Counted from the stretch's first letter, positions 55,143 to 64,000 are shown. The stretch: DNA of 64,000 nt from Pseudoxanthomonas suwonensis (GCF_010093235.1 NZ_PDWP01000003.1:62001-126000); one strand, 5' to 3'. Translations and numbers: made by a program. Notes: generated by a model not told the origin, from the letters alone.

Positions 55143-55837
55143 TCAGGAGCGGCCGCCCGCGCCTTGCGCGGCCGGGAAGCTCTGCAGCACTTCGTCGTCC
55201 TCGCCAAGGAACTGGAGGGAGGGCACGCCGTCGGGGCTGACCAGCATCATGATGCGCGGGCGCCCCTGCTTGTCGGCAAGGACCAACGCGGAGAAATCCC
55301 CCGGGGGCGCCCGACAAACAGCCGTTGGGTCTGCTGGCCGCCGGCTTCGCGCCACTTTGCAGCCAGCGCTTCGCGCTCCGGCCCGGGTGGCAGCCTGCTG
55401 AGGGCTTCGTACAGTGGCCCGTATTCCTTCTCCAGGCCGCGGTCGTAGATCGACAGGCCGGTCTCCATGTGGCCACCGTGCTCGTGGTGGTACAGGGCCA
55501 GCTGCTGGTCGCCGCCGTAACGGTCCATCGACAGGTGCACGCCACCGCTGCCATGGCCGTCCTCGCCGGACTTGCCGGCGTAGATCAGCCCGCCGACCTC
55601 GTCGCCTTCGTCGTTGTAGAACAGCATCCCGGGCTTGCGGCCGCGGTCGCTTTCGACCTCGCGGCCGTTGATCACCGGAGCCGGCAGGCGCTCGCCGTTG
55701 GCCAGCACCAGGGCGCGCGACCCGTCGGCGTTGACCACGTTGATCCGTTCCACGGTGATCTTGGTGAACTCGGCCTTGCCCTTGCGGTCTGATGCGCCGG
55801 TGAGCGCCACGGCGCCGGCGACCACGGCCGTGGCCAT
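55143..55837 (-). pseudogene. Exported hypothetical protein, frameshifted
   Basis: Two halves of one protein lie in different frames. The first part (start 55837) reads ATAVVAGAVALTGASDRKGKAEF, then FTKITVERINVVNADGSRALVL and MLFYNDEGDEVGGLIYAGK up to QRLFVGR. The second half reads DFSALVLADKQGRPRIMMLVS and ends LQSFPAAQGAGGRS at 55143. The frame changes at a CCCCCGGGGG run (55298-55307). A lost base there would explain it. It may be a real pseudogene, a slippage-variable gene or a sequencing error. Function unknown; the repeating LVLxxxxGRPRIMML pattern fits a beta-rich domain. Confidence 0.7.
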
Positions 55838-56003
55838 TCGTTCCCTTCCATGTGCGAATGGATGACGCCGCCTTGGCCACCGCCATGGCGGTCGGCGTAA
55901 GGATGCCATGTGCCGACCCTTGCACGGCAGTTGATGCGCGGTCCGGCGAGGGCGCCCCCGGTCCGTGTGCGGTTCCATGCTTTTCAACCAGGGAGTGGAG
56001 AAG

Positions 56004-57095
56004 ATGCGCTACATCCGGGCGTGCTGGATGGCGGTACTGGCGGGTGGGTTGTCCGTGGCGGCTGCGGTCCAGGCGGATACGCCGCCAGCACCGGCCGCCG
56101 CAGGTGAGGCCGTGGTGGACATGGCTCCGGTGCTGGTGACCGGGGCCCAGCCCGGTCCCGGGCTGTGGCGCGTGACGCGTGGCGACCATGTGCTCTACAT
56201 CCTGGGTACCCAGTCGCCGCTTCCGGCCGGCATGCAGTGGCAGGCCGACGAGGTGCGCCAGGTGCTGGCCGAATCAGGCGCGGTACTGGATCCGCCGGGG
56301 GTGAGCTTCGGGGCCGACGTCGGCTTCCTGCGCGGGCTGACCCTGGCGCCGTCGGCGTTGCGGGCCATGCGCAATCCGGGCGGCGGGAAGCTGCAGGACG
56401 TGCTGCCTCCGGAGCTGTACGCGCGCTGGAGCAGGTTGAAGACGCGCTACCTCGGCCGCGACCGGGGCATCGAGAAGAAGCGCCCGGTGATCGCCGCCTT
56501 CCAGCTGTACCAGGCTGCGCTCAGGCGCCATGGCCTGCGTGGTGGGTTGGTGCGCCCGGTGGTCGCGCCGGTGCTGGAGGCGAGGGGGTTGAAGCCGGTA
56601 TCCACGACGCTGGAGCTGACGGTCGACGATCCGCGGCAGGCCCTGGCGGAGTTCCGTGCCGAACCTGCCAGGCAGGAGGATCTGGACTGCGTCGCCCGCA
56701 CCCTGGACCTGATCGAGCACGGACTGCCCCAGGTCAGCCGCCGCGCCAACGCCTGGGCCACGGGCGATGTCGCCGCGCTGCGCGCGATGCCGGAGGCCGG
56801 CAACCAGACCCTGGCCTGCCTGACCGCCTGGACCGGGACCGGGACGGCCCGCAGGCGCGGCTTCACCGACCTGGACAGGCAGGTGCGCGAGCGTTGGCTG
56901 GAAGCGGCGCTGGCGGCGCTGGACGGGCACCCGGTCTCGTTCGCGATGCTGCCGATCGACAGCCTGCTGCACGACCGCGGCGGCTATGTCTCCGCGCTGC
57001 AGGCACGCGGCTGCCAGGTGCATGCACCGGACGAGGAGTACGACGGGGAGGAGTCGCTGCCAGGGCCGGGGAACACGGCCGCGGCCGGCGTATGA
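56004..57095 (+). CDS. TraB/GumN family protein
   Basis: A 363-residue protein with a signal peptide (MRYIRACWMAVLAGGLSVAAA), then a TraB/GumN domain: GLWRVTRGDHVLYILGTQSPLPAGMQW. The first GxxH motif, which would bind metal, reads GTQS (residues 68-71), so the His is missing. Family members include putative metalloproteases and xanthan-cluster GumN. Whether this copy is active is doubtful. Ribosome site GGGAGTGGAG precedes the ATG. It converges with dxs, and a hairpin separates them. Confidence 0.85.
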   Translation: MRYIRACWMAVLAGGLSVAAAVQADTPPAPAAAGEAVVDMAPVLVTGAQPGPGLWRVTRGDHVLYILGTQSPLPAGMQWQADEVRQVLAESGAVLDPPGVSFGADVGFLRGLTLAPSALRAMRNPGGGKLQDVLPPELYARWSRLKTRYLGRDRGIEKKRPVIAAFQLYQAALRRHGLRGGLVRPVVAPVLEARGLKPVSTTLELTVDDPRQALAEFRAEPARQEDLDCVARTLDLIEHGLPQVSRRANAWATGDVAALRAMPEAGNQTLACLTAWTGTGTARRRGFTDLDRQVRERWLEAALAALDGHPVSFAMLPIDSLLHDRGGYVSALQARGCQVHAPDEEYDGEESLPGPGNTAAAGV

Positions 57096-57101
57096 ACCAG
57101 G

Positions 57102-57127
57102 GCGCCTCCGCCGTGCGGCGGAGGCGC
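57102..57127. terminator. Bidirectional hairpin between gumN-like and dxs genes
   Basis: GCGCCTCCGCC-gtgc-GGCGGAGGCGC, an 11-bp perfect stem with a 4-nt loop between two convergent stops. No T tracts on either side. Confidence 0.7.
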
Positions 57128-57138
57128 AGGCCGGAGGA

Positions 57139-59046
57139 TCAGGCCCCGGCGGCGCGGGGCAGGGTGGCCGCGGCCAGCTGCGGCCAGCGGCGCAGCACGG
57201 AGGCACGGATGCCGGCGGCATCGATGCCGGCCTCGGCCAGCAGGTCCTCGCGGCTGGCGTGGTGCTGGAAGGCATCCGGCAGGCCCAGCTGCAGCACCGC
57301 CATGGCGATGCCTTCGGCATTGAGGAGTTCGGATACGGCCGAGCCGGCGCCACCGGCGACCACGTTGTCCTCGATGGTCACCAGGCCGTCGTGGCTGCGC
57401 GCCATCTCCAGCACCAGCTCGCGGTCCAGCGGCTTGATGAAGCGCATGTTGACCACGGTCAGGTCCAGCTCCGCGGCCACGGCCTCGGCGGCGGCGACCG
57501 TCGCGCCGAAGGCCAGCAGGGCCACGCTGCCGCCCCGGCGGCGCAGCTGCGCGCGGCCGATCGGCAGGGCGTCCAGGGTCGGCTCGATCGCCACCCCGGG
57601 GCCGGTGCCGCGCGGATAGCGCACCGCGGCCGGACCGGCGTACCGCAGGCCGGTGGTGAGCATCTTGCGGCACTCGTCCTCGTCGGCCGGCGCCATCACC
57701 ATCATGTTCGGCACGCAGCGCAGGAAGCTCAGGTCCAGGTTGCCGGCATGGGTGGCGCCGTCGGGGCCGACCACGCCGCCGCGGTCGATCGCGAACAGCA
57801 CGTCCAGGTTCTGGGTGGCCACGTCGTGGACCAGCTGGTCGTAGCCGCGCTGCAGGAAGGTCGAGTAGATCGCGACCACCGGCTTGGCGCCCTGGGTGGC
57901 CATGCCGGCGGCCAGGGTCACCGCGTGCTGCTCGGCGATGGCCACGTCGAAATAGCGCTGCGGGTACTCCTTCGAGAACCGCACCAGGCCCGAGCCCTCG
58001 CGCATGGCCGGGGTGATGCCCAGCAGGCGCGGTTCGGCGGCAGCCATGTCGCACAGCCAGTCGCCGAAGACGTCGGTGTAGGTCGGCTTCTTCGGCCCGG
58101 TCTTGGGAGCCAGGCCCTTGGCCGGGTCGAACGGGCCCACGGCGTGGTAGCCGATCTGGTCGCCCTCGGCCAGCTCGTAGCCCTTGCCCTTGGTGGTCAT
58201 CACGTGGAGCAGCTGCGGGCCCTTGAGCGACTTGGCAGTGCGCAGCGCGGCGACCAGCGCGGGCAGGTCGTGGCCGTCGATCGGGCCGGTGTAGTGGAAG
58301 CCCATCTGCTCGAACAGGGTGGAGGGCACGAACATGCCCTTCCAGTGGCCTTCCCAGCGCTTGACGAAGCGCGCCGGCGGGCTGTGCTTGTCGCCGAGCA
58401 GCTTCTTGCCGCCTTCGCGGATCCTGTTGAGGGTGGCGCTGCCGGTAAGGCGGCCCAGCATCTTGGTCAGGCCGCCGACCGCCTCGGAGATCGACATCCG
58501 GTTGTCGTTGAGGATGACCAGGACGTTGGGCTCCTCGTCCATGCCGCCGGCATGGTTGAGCGCCTCGTAGGCCATGCCCGCGGTCATCGCGCCGTCGCCG
58601 ATCACAGCCACCACCTGGCGCTCGTCGCCGGCCTGCTTGCGGGCGATGGCCATGCCCAGCGCAGCGGAGATCGAGGTGGAGGAGTGGCCGACCCCGAAGG
58701 TGTCGTACTCGCTTTCCTCGCGCTTGGGGAACGGCGCCACGCCGTCCTTCTGCTTGACCGTGTGGATGCGGTCGCGGCGCCCGGTGAGGATCTTGTGCGG
58801 GTAGGTCTGGTGGCCGACGTCCCAGACCAGCAGTTCCCCGGGCGTCTCGTAGAGGTAATGCAGGGCGACGGTCAGCTCGACCACGCCGAGGCCGGCGCCG
58901 GAGTGGCCGCCGCTGCGGCCGACCGACTCGATCAGGTAAGCGCGCAGCTCCTGCGCGACCGCGGGCAGCTCGGCTTCGTCGAAGCGGCGCAGGTCCGCGG
59001 GCGAATCGATGCGGGCGAGGCGCGGATAGCGTTGGGGGTCGATCAT
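57139..59046 (-). CDS. dxs: 1-deoxy-D-xylulose-5-phosphate synthase
   Basis: A 635-residue TPP enzyme that makes DXP from pyruvate and glyceraldehyde-3-phosphate, first step of the MEP isoprenoid pathway. [23 protein letters not shown], the TPP motif [18 protein letters not shown] to LNDN, and the second-domain [15 protein letters not shown] and RFIKPLD are all present. Start at 59046 ([19 protein letters not shown]). Single gene with convergent gumN-like gene. Confidence 0.97.
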   Translation of the reverse strand: MIDPQRYPRLARIDSPADLRRFDEAELPAVAQELRAYLIESVGRSGGHSGAGLGVVELTVALHYLYETPGELLVWDVGHQTYPHKILTGRRDRIHTVKQKDGVAPFPKREESEYDTFGVGHSSTSISAALGMAIARKQAGDERQVVAVIGDGAMTAGMAYEALNHAGGMDEEPNVLVILNDNRMSISEAVGGLTKMLGRLTGSATLNRIREGGKKLLGDKHSPPARFVKRWEGHWKGMFVPSTLFEQMGFHYTGPIDGHDLPALVAALRTAKSLKGPQLLHVMTTKGKGYELAEGDQIGYHAVGPFDPAKGLAPKTGPKKPTYTDVFGDWLCDMAAAEPRLLGITPAMREGSGLVRFSKEYPQRYFDVAIAEQHAVTLAAGMATQGAKPVVAIYSTFLQRGYDQLVHDVATQNLDVLFAIDRGGVVGPDGATHAGNLDLSFLRCVPNMMVMAPADEDECRKMLTTGLRYAGPAAVRYPRGTGPGVAIEPTLDALPIGRAQLRRRGGSVALLAFGATVAAAEAVAAELDLTVVNMRFIKPLDRELVLEMARSHDGLVTIEDNVVAGGAGSAVSELLNAEGIAMAVLQLGLPDAFQHHASREDLLAEAGIDAAGIRASVLRRWPQLAAATLPRAAGA

Positions 59047-59200
59047 CGTGGCCGGAAAACCATACGGTGGCCCATTTTCCTCCCCTCGAGCGTGACGGGG
59101 CAAGCAAGGGCTGGTGCCGGGCCCGCCGGGAAGGGGCCGGCGTTCATCGGTGGCTGCGTTGCAGGGGCGCGCGGTCCCTGGGCTGCATGGCCGCTGCGCC

Positions 59201-59851
59201 TCAGGGCGACAGCTTGGAGCGTCGCGGCAGTTGCGCGCGCAGGAAGGCCATCTGGTCGGCCAGGATGTTGCGGTTGGAAAGGATCAGGTGCTCGATCCAG
59301 CTGGGCCGGTAGGGCACGGCCAGCAGCGGCATGTTCGCCTGGTGCGGGGTGCGGTTGCCCTTGCGCGAGTTGCAGTGGAAGCAGGCGCTGACCACGTTCT
59401 CCCAGATGTCCAGGCCGCCCCGCGACAGCGGGATCACGTGGTCGCGGGTCAGCTGCGGCCGCGCGAACTGCTGGCCGCAGTAGAGGCACAGGTAGGAGTC
59501 GCGGGCGAACAGCGCGGCGTTGGACAGCGCCGGGGTCGGATCCAGCGCCCGCGCCCTTGCGTGGCCGCGGGTGGCGATGATCGGATGCAGCTCGATGACG
59601 CTGCGGCTGCCGGTGTCGCGGTTGAAGCCGCCATGCACGCGCATGCAGGGCTCGCCCAGGGTCCAGGCGACGGCATCGCGGGCGTAGAGGCAGGTCGCGT
59701 CCTGCCAGTGGATCCAGTCCATGGCGCGGCCGTGGGCGTCCAGGGAGAGGACGCGGGGCGCGTTGGCCAGGGTGCGGAGCGAAGGCGTGGCATCCGCCGG
59801 TACCGGAGTGCCGGCGAAGATCGGATCAAGCGTCGCCGTATCCGTCTCCAT
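59201..59851 (-). CDS. HNH endonuclease family protein
   Basis: A 216-residue protein with a C-terminal HNH domain: LCLYCGQQF (CxxC), [13 protein letters not shown] (DH), [20 protein letters not shown] (N and CxxC, zinc). All catalytic and zinc residues are present. The N-terminal 110 residues ([19 protein letters not shown]) belong to the same widespread family of unclear physiological role. It stands alone between dxs and LEA2 genes. Confidence 0.92.
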   Translation of the reverse strand: METDTATLDPIFAGTPVPADATPSLRTLANAPRVLSLDAHGRAMDWIHWQDATCLYARDAVAWTLGEPCMRVHGGFNRDTGSRSVIELHPIIATRGHARARALDPTPALSNAALFARDSYLCLYCGQQFARPQLTRDHVIPLSRGGLDIWENVVSACFHCNSRKGNRTPHQANMPLLAVPYRPSWIEHLILSNRNILADQMAFLRAQLPRRSKLSP

Positions 59852-59898
59852 CGGGGTCCAAGCTTATACCCGAAAGGCGACGGTTTGCGTAAGGCCCC

Positions 59899-60387
59899 TC
59901 AGCGCAGGACGCCCTCGAGCCCCGGCGTGGGGTTGAGCGTGCTGCCGGACTTGACCTCGAAGGTGCGCGGCTTGTTCGCCTCGTCGGGCGTGGCGCTGAC
60001 CTCGCCCTCGAGCCGGTACGACAGCGTGCGCCGCCCCGCGAGCGCATCGGCCACCGCCAGGCGGGCCATCGGCTGCGGGCGCAGGGTGGCGCGGACGGTG
60101 TCGGCCGCGGACGGGCCGATGGAGATGGCCGGGGAGGCCTGCAGCGTGCCGGCCTCGTGCTCGTCGACGCTTACCGCCAGCGACACCCGCTCGAAACGCA
60201 TCGAAATGCTGCTGTAGTTGTGGAGGCGCAGGTCCACCGTCCAGCGGCCGTCGCGTTCGACCGTCAGCTGCTGGATGGACGCGGCAGGCGGCGAGACACG
60301 CCGCGCCTTGCTGCCGCAGCCGGCGACCAGCAACGCTGCCAGGCCGAGGGCGATGGCCGGGAAGATCCTTCGCGGGAATCGATTCAT
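59899..60387 (-). CDS. LEA type 2 family lipoprotein
   Basis: A 162-residue lipoprotein: signal with lipobox LVAGC (Cys about 24), then a single LEA14/WHy-type beta domain (QLTVERDGRWTVDLRLHNYSSISMRFERVSL). Such domains occur in desiccation-type proteins and in bacterial lipoproteins of unknown function. Start 60387 gives MNRFPRRIFPAIALGLAALL; the upstream extension is discarded. It is 31 bp after the lipocalin gene. Confidence 0.82.
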   Translation of the reverse strand: MNRFPRRIFPAIALGLAALLVAGCGSKARRVSPPAASIQQLTVERDGRWTVDLRLHNYSSISMRFERVSLAVSVDEHEAGTLQASPAISIGPSAADTVRATLRPQPMARLAVADALAGRRTLSYRLEGEVSATPDEANKPRTFEVKSGSTLNPTPGLEGVLR

Positions 60388-60418
60388 GCCGCCTCCGTCG
60401 AACTTGCGCGGCAGGATA

Positions 60419-61015
60419 CTACGGGGTCGCCGGGGCTTCGCCATCGGCCGGACGGCCTGGCGCGTCGGCGTCCCCGCGCAGCGGCGCGGCGATCACCAGG
60501 TCCGAAAGGTCGTAGCCCATGTCCTCGGCGCGCTTCCGGAGCGCGGCGAAGGGGCCGGCATCCATGGACGGTTCGCGCGCGAGGATCCAGAGGTAGCGGC
60601 CGCCCGGTTCGCCGACGAGCGACCACTGGTAGTCCTCGTCGAGCGCAAGCACCCAGTAGTCGGCCCAGACCAGCGGCAGCCAGCCGAGCCAGCCCGGCGC
60701 GAAGCGGACCTGGAAGCGCGCCGGAAAACCTTCGACCTGGCGGGCCACGCCTTCGACCGCGATGTATCCGCCGTCGCGCGCGCGGCAGGCGTTGCGCACG
60801 CCGATCGTGCCGTCGCTGCGGAGCGTGTAGTGGGCGGTGATGTCGTCGACGCAGCGTCGCTGGTAGGAGACCGGCAGGTGCGCGATCTCGTGCCAGTGCC
60901 CGGCATAGCGGCTCAGGTCCAGCTGTTCGACCGAGGCCACCGGCCCGGCGGCGCCGGCGGTGCAGGGGGGCAGTACGATGCAGAGCAGCAGCATGCTCAG
61001 GAACGACGTACGCAT
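60419..61015 (-). CDS. blc: Lipocalin family protein (Blc-like)
   Basis: A 198-residue bacterial lipocalin. Signal segment MRTSFLSMLLLCIVLPP, then the G-x-W motif LSRYAGHWHEIAHLPVSYQRRC and the second motif FRVRFAPGWLGWLPLVWADYWVLALDEDYQWSLVGEP, as in Blc. These bind fatty acids or lysophospholipids at the outer membrane. A Cys near 18 (LPPC) is a weak lipobox. Start 61015. Confidence 0.93.
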   Translation of the reverse strand: MRTSFLSMLLLCIVLPPCTAGAAGPVASVEQLDLSRYAGHWHEIAHLPVSYQRRCVDDITAHYTLRSDGTIGVRNACRARDGGYIAVEGVARQVEGFPARFQVRFAPGWLGWLPLVWADYWVLALDEDYQWSLVGEPGGRYLWILAREPSMDAGPFAALRKRAEDMGYDLSDLVIAAPLRGDADAPGRPADGEAPATP

Positions 61016-61094
61016 GCGGTCTCCTGGGGGAAGCACGGCCGGCGGATGCTAGCACCGCCGGCCGGCGACCACGCCGACGCCGTCCCGGCGCCGC

Positions 61095-61304
61095 TCACTC
61101 CACGCGGACCGGGCGCGGCTGCTGTCCGTACCTGCGCAGTTCGATGACCACGCCTGGGCCCGACCTCAGGTGGTGGGCGGCGGCCAGTGTACGGGCCAGT
61201 TCCAGCGCCTTGTCGACCGAGCGGCAGGATGCGATCGGGCGGTCGCCGTCGAGCAGGACGCAGCCGCGATGGTCCTTGTGGACGACAAGTCTCCTGTACT
61301 CCAT
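61095..61304 (-). CDS. Small hypothetical protein
   Basis: A 69-residue protein: MEYRRLVVHKDHRGCVLLDGDRP, SVDKALELARTLAAAHHLR, VVIELRRYGQQPRPV. It looks like an alpha/beta unit similar in style to DUF2188 proteins, but I would not name it. Codon use is normal. It lies upstream of the lipocalin gene by 79 bp. Confidence 0.55.
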   Translation of the reverse strand: MEYRRLVVHKDHRGCVLLDGDRPIASCRSVDKALELARTLAAAHHLRSGPGVVIELRRYGQQPRPVRVE

Positions 61305-61422
61305 GAAGCCTCCCCTCTCCCGCGACGCTCTCCCCTCGAACCCGCGCGCGAATCTGCAACGCTACCCGGGGCCCGGCAATCGGGGAAGCCCGGCTGGCCT
61401 GTAGGGGAAAGCCGGGGCAGGC

Positions 61423-61881
61423 TCAGGGCTGCTCCCGGCGCGGCTCCACGCGTGCTTCCCGCAGCCCGTCCTGTGCCTGCTTCAGGGCCTTGGTGTCGAG
61501 CGGGCGGATCTCGTGGATCCGGCATGGGAAGCGTCCGACCTGGCTGGTCATGGCCCCGAGCGGAACCACGCCGTCGAACTTCGCGTGGACCCGCGAGCCG
61601 CTGCTGCTGAGCGAGATCGCGGTCGCGTAGCCGAGGTCCTGGCAGGGTCCGGCGAGTTCGAGCAGCCATGCCTCGCGCGGACGCGTCCACACCACCAGGG
61701 CCTGGTCGCCCAGCGCCGTCCAGCCATCCAGCTGCCCGCGCAGGGGGAAGTTGGATACTGGCGCGCCGGCATGGGCGCGATGGAGTTCCAGCCGGTCCGC
61801 ATCGCCCATCCGCGGCGTGCCGGCACATGCGCCAAGTGCCAGGGCGATGGTCGCGGTGACAGTCACTCGCAAGCTCTTCAT
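61423..61881 (-). CDS. DUF6491 family lipoprotein
   Basis: A 152-residue protein with lipobox signal (MKSLRVTVTATIALALGAC, Cys about 19) and the DUF6491 pattern PVSNFPLRGQLDGWTALGDQALVVW and LAGPCQDLGYATAISLS. Function unknown; two Cys in the mature part may pair. Start 61881. It is transcribed away from tRNA-Phe. Confidence 0.82.
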   Translation of the reverse strand: MKSLRVTVTATIALALGACAGTPRMGDADRLELHRAHAGAPVSNFPLRGQLDGWTALGDQALVVWTRPREAWLLELAGPCQDLGYATAISLSSSGSRVHAKFDGVVPLGAMTSQVGRFPCRIHEIRPLDTKALKQAQDGLREARVEPRREQP

Positions 61882-61970
61882 TGCGTGCTCCTCGGGGACG
61901 GGACGCCATCTTCGCCCAGGCCGCCGTGGCGGTGAGGAGGGGCATCGGCAAGCATTCATGCACGTGACGC

Positions 61971-61999
61971 TTGTCGGATGCCGAAAGGCCCGTTATGAT
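61971..61999 (+). promoter_or_regulatory. tRNA-Phe promoter
   Basis: TTGTCG (61971-61976) and TATGAT (61994-61999) with 17 bp spacing, then a GC-rich discriminator. It is 35 bp before the tRNA. Confidence 0.8.
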
Positions 62000-62034
62000 G
62001 CCGCCCCTCGCAGCGGCCAAGCCGCAGCGAAGAT

Positions 62035-62110
62035 GGCCGGGTAGCTCAGTTGGTAGAGCAGGGGATTGAAAATCCCCGTGTCGGGGGTTCGATTCCCTCC
62101 CCGGCCACCA
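62035..62110 (+). tRNA. tRNA-Phe(GAA)
   Basis: 76-nt tRNA. GGCCGGG acceptor pairs with CCCGGCC, D arm GCTCAGTTGGTAGAGC, anticodon loop TTGAAAA with anticodon GAA, T loop TTCGATT, encoded CCA. It is the substrate of PheST. Confidence 0.98.
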
Positions 62111-62127
62111 TTGAATTCAAGGTGTTA

Positions 62128-62159
62128 GAAAGCCCGCACCCAGTGCGGGCTTTCTTTTT
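62128..62159 (+). terminator. Terminator after tRNA-Phe
   Basis: GAAAGCCCGCAC-cca-GTGCGGGCTTTC followed by TTTTT; 12-bp stem, 18 bp after the tRNA. Confidence 0.95.
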
Positions 62160-62871
62160 GTGCCGCCAGTGTGCCGATCCGGCACGTTGCCGCATGCAGT
62201 GATCCGCCGCGAGGTGCGCGTACCGTCGCTGGCACGGCTTCGTGGCTCCACCAGCTGCCGCATGTTGTCCTCGTCTCGGGTGGTGGGGTGGATTCCGCAC
62301 GATTCGATCGCATCGCTTGGGATTTTCCGGCGCGTGCGCTTCGGGATACGCGGAACGAGGCCGATGTCCTCGACCGGAGAAGGCTGCTGCGTGCGTCGCA
62401 TCCGGCTCGCCGCTGAAAGGGGACGAACGGCCTGTATCCCATGGGCTGCGCCTGGGATGAAGTTCCGTGCCCTGGAGCCGATATGGAAGTACTGCTGCTA
62501 CGGGTGAGAGCAGTCCACCGACGTCGTTTTCACGACCCTGCAGCGACCATCGTCCCTGCCTCCAGCAGGCGCGGGGCGGGCCTCCCAAGTCATTGAGTGG
62601 CCGGCAAAAACCGGCGGATCTGCCGTGTAGGACTTTTCCTACAAGGCGCGCAGTTTTTCCCGACTTACATTCCTGGACGGTGTTGGCATTCTGGCCTCGC
62701 CCCGGCAGCGACGGCATGCACTGGAAAGGGATTACCGCTCTGCCAAGGACCAAGCCGCCGGAAGGAAGCCGGGCCGGGGCGTTTGCCGAATAACCAGTCC
62801 GCGCCGAGAGGCGCGGACTTTTCGTCTGGGGTGCCGCCGGCCGATGGCACGACGCGGCAGCAGGTCCGGGC
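62160..62871. other. Intergenic region between tRNA-Phe and yggX
   Basis: About 700 bp without a convincing protein gene; open frames are Arg-, Cys- and Ser-rich and lack family patterns. It holds a TGTAGGA-cttt-TCCTACA hairpin (62626-62643) and a plus-strand terminator (62796-62822) that no annotated gene explains. A site beside a tRNA 3' end is a common place for insertions, but I see no integrase or att repeat. Confidence 0.6.
62660..62822 (+). ncRNA. Candidate small RNA ending in an intrinsic terminator
   Basis: A terminator, AGTCCGCGCC-gaga-GGCGCGGACT then TTTT (62796-62822), points to a plus-strand transcript. In the 92 nt from 62675 to 62766 there are six GGA triplets; one is in a hairpin loop, CCGG-aaggaag-CCGG at 62758-62772, a typical RsmA/CsrA target form. 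Promoter is not clear (TACATT at 62666-62671 is possible), and the 5' end is a guess. A small open frame ending at 62793 is an alternative reading. Confidence 0.3.
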
Positions 62872-63150
62872 TCAGGATTCTTCGGCGGGAGGCACGTAGC
62901 CCGCCGGCTTCTCGGCACTGCCGCCGAACAGGAACTTCTCCATTTCCTGTTCGAGAAAGGCGCGGTGTTGCGGATCGCGCGGCGACAGCCGGTTCTCGTT
63001 GATCAGCATGGTCTGGTGCGCAAGCCAGGCGGCCCAGGCGGGCTTGCCGATGCTGGCGTGGATGCGCTTGCCCAGTTCGCCGGGCCAGGGGATGAAATCC
63101 AGGCCCTCGGCCTCGCGTTGTTCGTACTGGCAGAAGATCGTGCGGGACAT
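62872..63150 (-). CDS. yggX: Fe(2+)-trafficking / oxidative damage protection protein YggX
   Basis: A 92-residue Ygg[31 protein letters not shown] is the family signature, with the Cys at position 7 linked to oxidative protection. It lies 14 bp after mutY, the conserved mutY-yggX pairing. It protects Fe-S clusters and limits free iron. Confidence 0.97.
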   Translation of the reverse strand: MSRTIFCQYEQREAEGLDFIPWPGELGKRIHASIGKPAWAAWLAHQTMLINENRLSPRDPQHRAFLEQEMEKFLFGGSAEKPAGYVPPAEES

Positions 63151-63164
63151 GGGCTTTGGTCGCT

Positions 63165-64000
63165 TCAGTGTGAGTCGAGCAGCTTGCGGATGGGCGCGGG
63201 CAGGCCGAAGCCGGCCAGTTCCGCGCGTGCCACCCAGCGCTGGGCGTCATTGTCGCCCACGCGGGCGGGCGGGACGACCTTGCGCAGCCGCAGCGGCTGC
63301 AGGTGCAGGCGGTAGTGGCTGAAGGTGTGGACGATGGTCGGCAATGCATCGGCCGCGTCGAAGTCGCCGTCCACCTCGCGCTCGAACCAGGCGCGCAGTT
63401 CGGATTCGGTCTCCGCCTGCGGCAGGGTCCACAGCGAGGCCCAGATGCCGGTCGGCGGGCGTCGCTGCAGCAGCAGGCGGCCCTCGCCGTCCTCCAGCAG
63501 CAGGGCGATCGCTTCGCGTTCCGGCAGGGTCTTGCCCGGGCGCGGCGTGGGCAGGGCATCGACGAGCCCCTCGCGCAGCGCCACGCAGCCATCGGCCAAC
63601 GGGCAGGTCAGGCAGGCCGGCGCGGCGCGCGTGCACTGGGTGGCGCCGAAGTCCATCTGCGCCTGGGTGTAGTCGGCCATGCGGCCCGGCGGGACATGCC
63701 GTACGTGGGCGGCGGCCAGGGTCCACATCTGCTTTTCCACCGCCGGCGTGCCGGGCCAGCCATGGATGCCGTGCCAGCGCGCGAGCACGCGCTTGACGTT
63801 GCCGTCGAGGATCGGGAACGGGTCGCCCCAGGCCTGGGACAGGATGGCGCCGGCGGTGCTGCGGCCGATCCCGGGCAGCGCGAGCAGGGCATCGAAGTCG
63901 CGCGGCAGGTCGCCGCCATGCCGTTCCACGCAAAGCCTGGCCGCGGCGTGCAGGTTGCGGGCACGGGCGTAGTAGCCGAGGCCGGCCCAGTGCGCCATCA
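63165..64000 (-). CDS. mutY: A/G-specific adenine glycosylase MutY, partial
   Basis: The last 278 codons of MutY; the N-terminal part is outside the window. It removes adenine mispaired with 8-oxoguanine. Visible: [17 protein letters not shown], the HhH motif [16 protein letters not shown], the catalytic Asp in [12 protein letters not shown], the [4Fe-4S] ligands in [17 protein letters not shown] (Cys-x6-Cys-x2-Cys-x5-Cys) and a C-terminal NUDIX-like domain that reads 8-oxoG ([21 protein letters not shown]). It is followed by yggX. Confidence 0.96.
   Translation of the reverse strand, partial: MAHWAGLGYYARARNLHAAARLCVERHGGDLPRDFDALLALPGIGRSTAGAILSQAWGDPFPILDGNVKRVLARWHGIHGWPGTPAVEKQMWTLAAAHVRHVPPGRMADYTQAQMDFGATQCTRAAPACLTCPLADGCVALREGLVDALPTPRPGKTLPEREAIALLLEDGEGRLLLQRRPPTGIWASLWTLPQAETESELRAWFEREVDGDFDAADALPTIVHTFSHYRLHLQPLRLRKVVPPARVGDNDAQRWVARAELAGFGLPAPIRKLLDSH

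Noticed and set aside
62160..62507. 115-codon plus-strand gene after tRNA-Phe
   Set aside because: Arg/Ser/Cys-rich with no signal, membrane segment or family similarity; no ribosome site.
62111..62871. Genomic island at tRNA-Phe
   Set aside because: No integrase, no direct repeat of the tRNA 3' end was seen, and core genes resume within 760 bp.

Overview
The window is a high-GC chromosomal segment from a gammaproteobacterium of the Xanthomonadaceae/Lysobacteraceae (Pseudoxanthomonas, Stenotrophomonas, Luteimonas or Lysobacter type). The evidence is the gene content and order: a SUF-only Fe-S system with its own Rrf2 regulator, kdsD-kdsC-lptC, AmgK/MurU peptidoglycan recycling, an HU protein with a histone-H1-like tail, a free-standing SET protein, a LacI-controlled maltodextrin locus, and thrS-infC-rpmI-rplT-pheST-ihfA-merR ending at tRNA-Pro. 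I see no phage, IS element or CRISPR array; this is core genome with a few accessory insertions. Genus assignment is inference.

Layout. 1-3.7 kb: Kdo/LPS genes (lptC, kdsC, kdsD, minus) diverge from ibaG-murA. 3.7-14.6 kb: tandem DUF3108 proteins, purN and purM, a DUF2066/permease/hda operon, amgK-murU, an M20 dipeptidase and a ComEA-like protein. 15.4-23.0 kb: a minus-strand iron locus with a TonB-dependent receptor, a PepSY membrane protein, DUF2271, DUF4198, ApbE and a membrane-anchored diflavin reductase, with Fur-type promoters before the receptor and before the PepSY gene. 23.3-30.1 kb: the suf operon (sufR-sufB-lprI-like-sufC-sufD-sufS-GNAT-Rieske). 30.2-35.0 kb: SET protein, small secreted proteins, M23 peptidase, HU, a hydrolase and an ATP-grasp-like protein. 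35.2-46.3 kb: the maltodextrin locus (alpha-glucosidase, GH97, pullulanase; divergent MFS transporter and amylase; LacI regulator). 46.4-54.7 kb: the translation cluster. 54.8-64 kb: small envelope proteins, dxs, an HNH nuclease, lipocalin, tRNA-Phe, yggX and mutY.

How the genes work together. The iron locus reads as one pathway. The receptor brings a ferric chelate into the periplasm. NADPH electrons enter the diflavin reductase and could cross the membrane through the PepSY protein to DUF2271, which carries DGVTGPT, a match to the ApbE flavinylation site. That would reduce the iron in the periplasm. The maltodextrin genes share a palindrome centred on ATACGTAT, in front of aglA and between the divergent pullulanase and transporter genes, and a LacI gene lies beside them. 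The translation cluster shows gene-specific control: a Thr-codon leader peptide and terminator before thrS, an AUC start codon for infC, a terminator hairpin before pheS, and imperfect inverted repeats of heptad units directly before the thrS and pheT start codons.

Strongest items for follow-up: the flavin electron relay, the thrS attenuator, the paired heptad repeats, the shared LacI operator, and a candidate GGA-rich small RNA upstream of yggX. All identifications come from reading the sequence; no database search was run.
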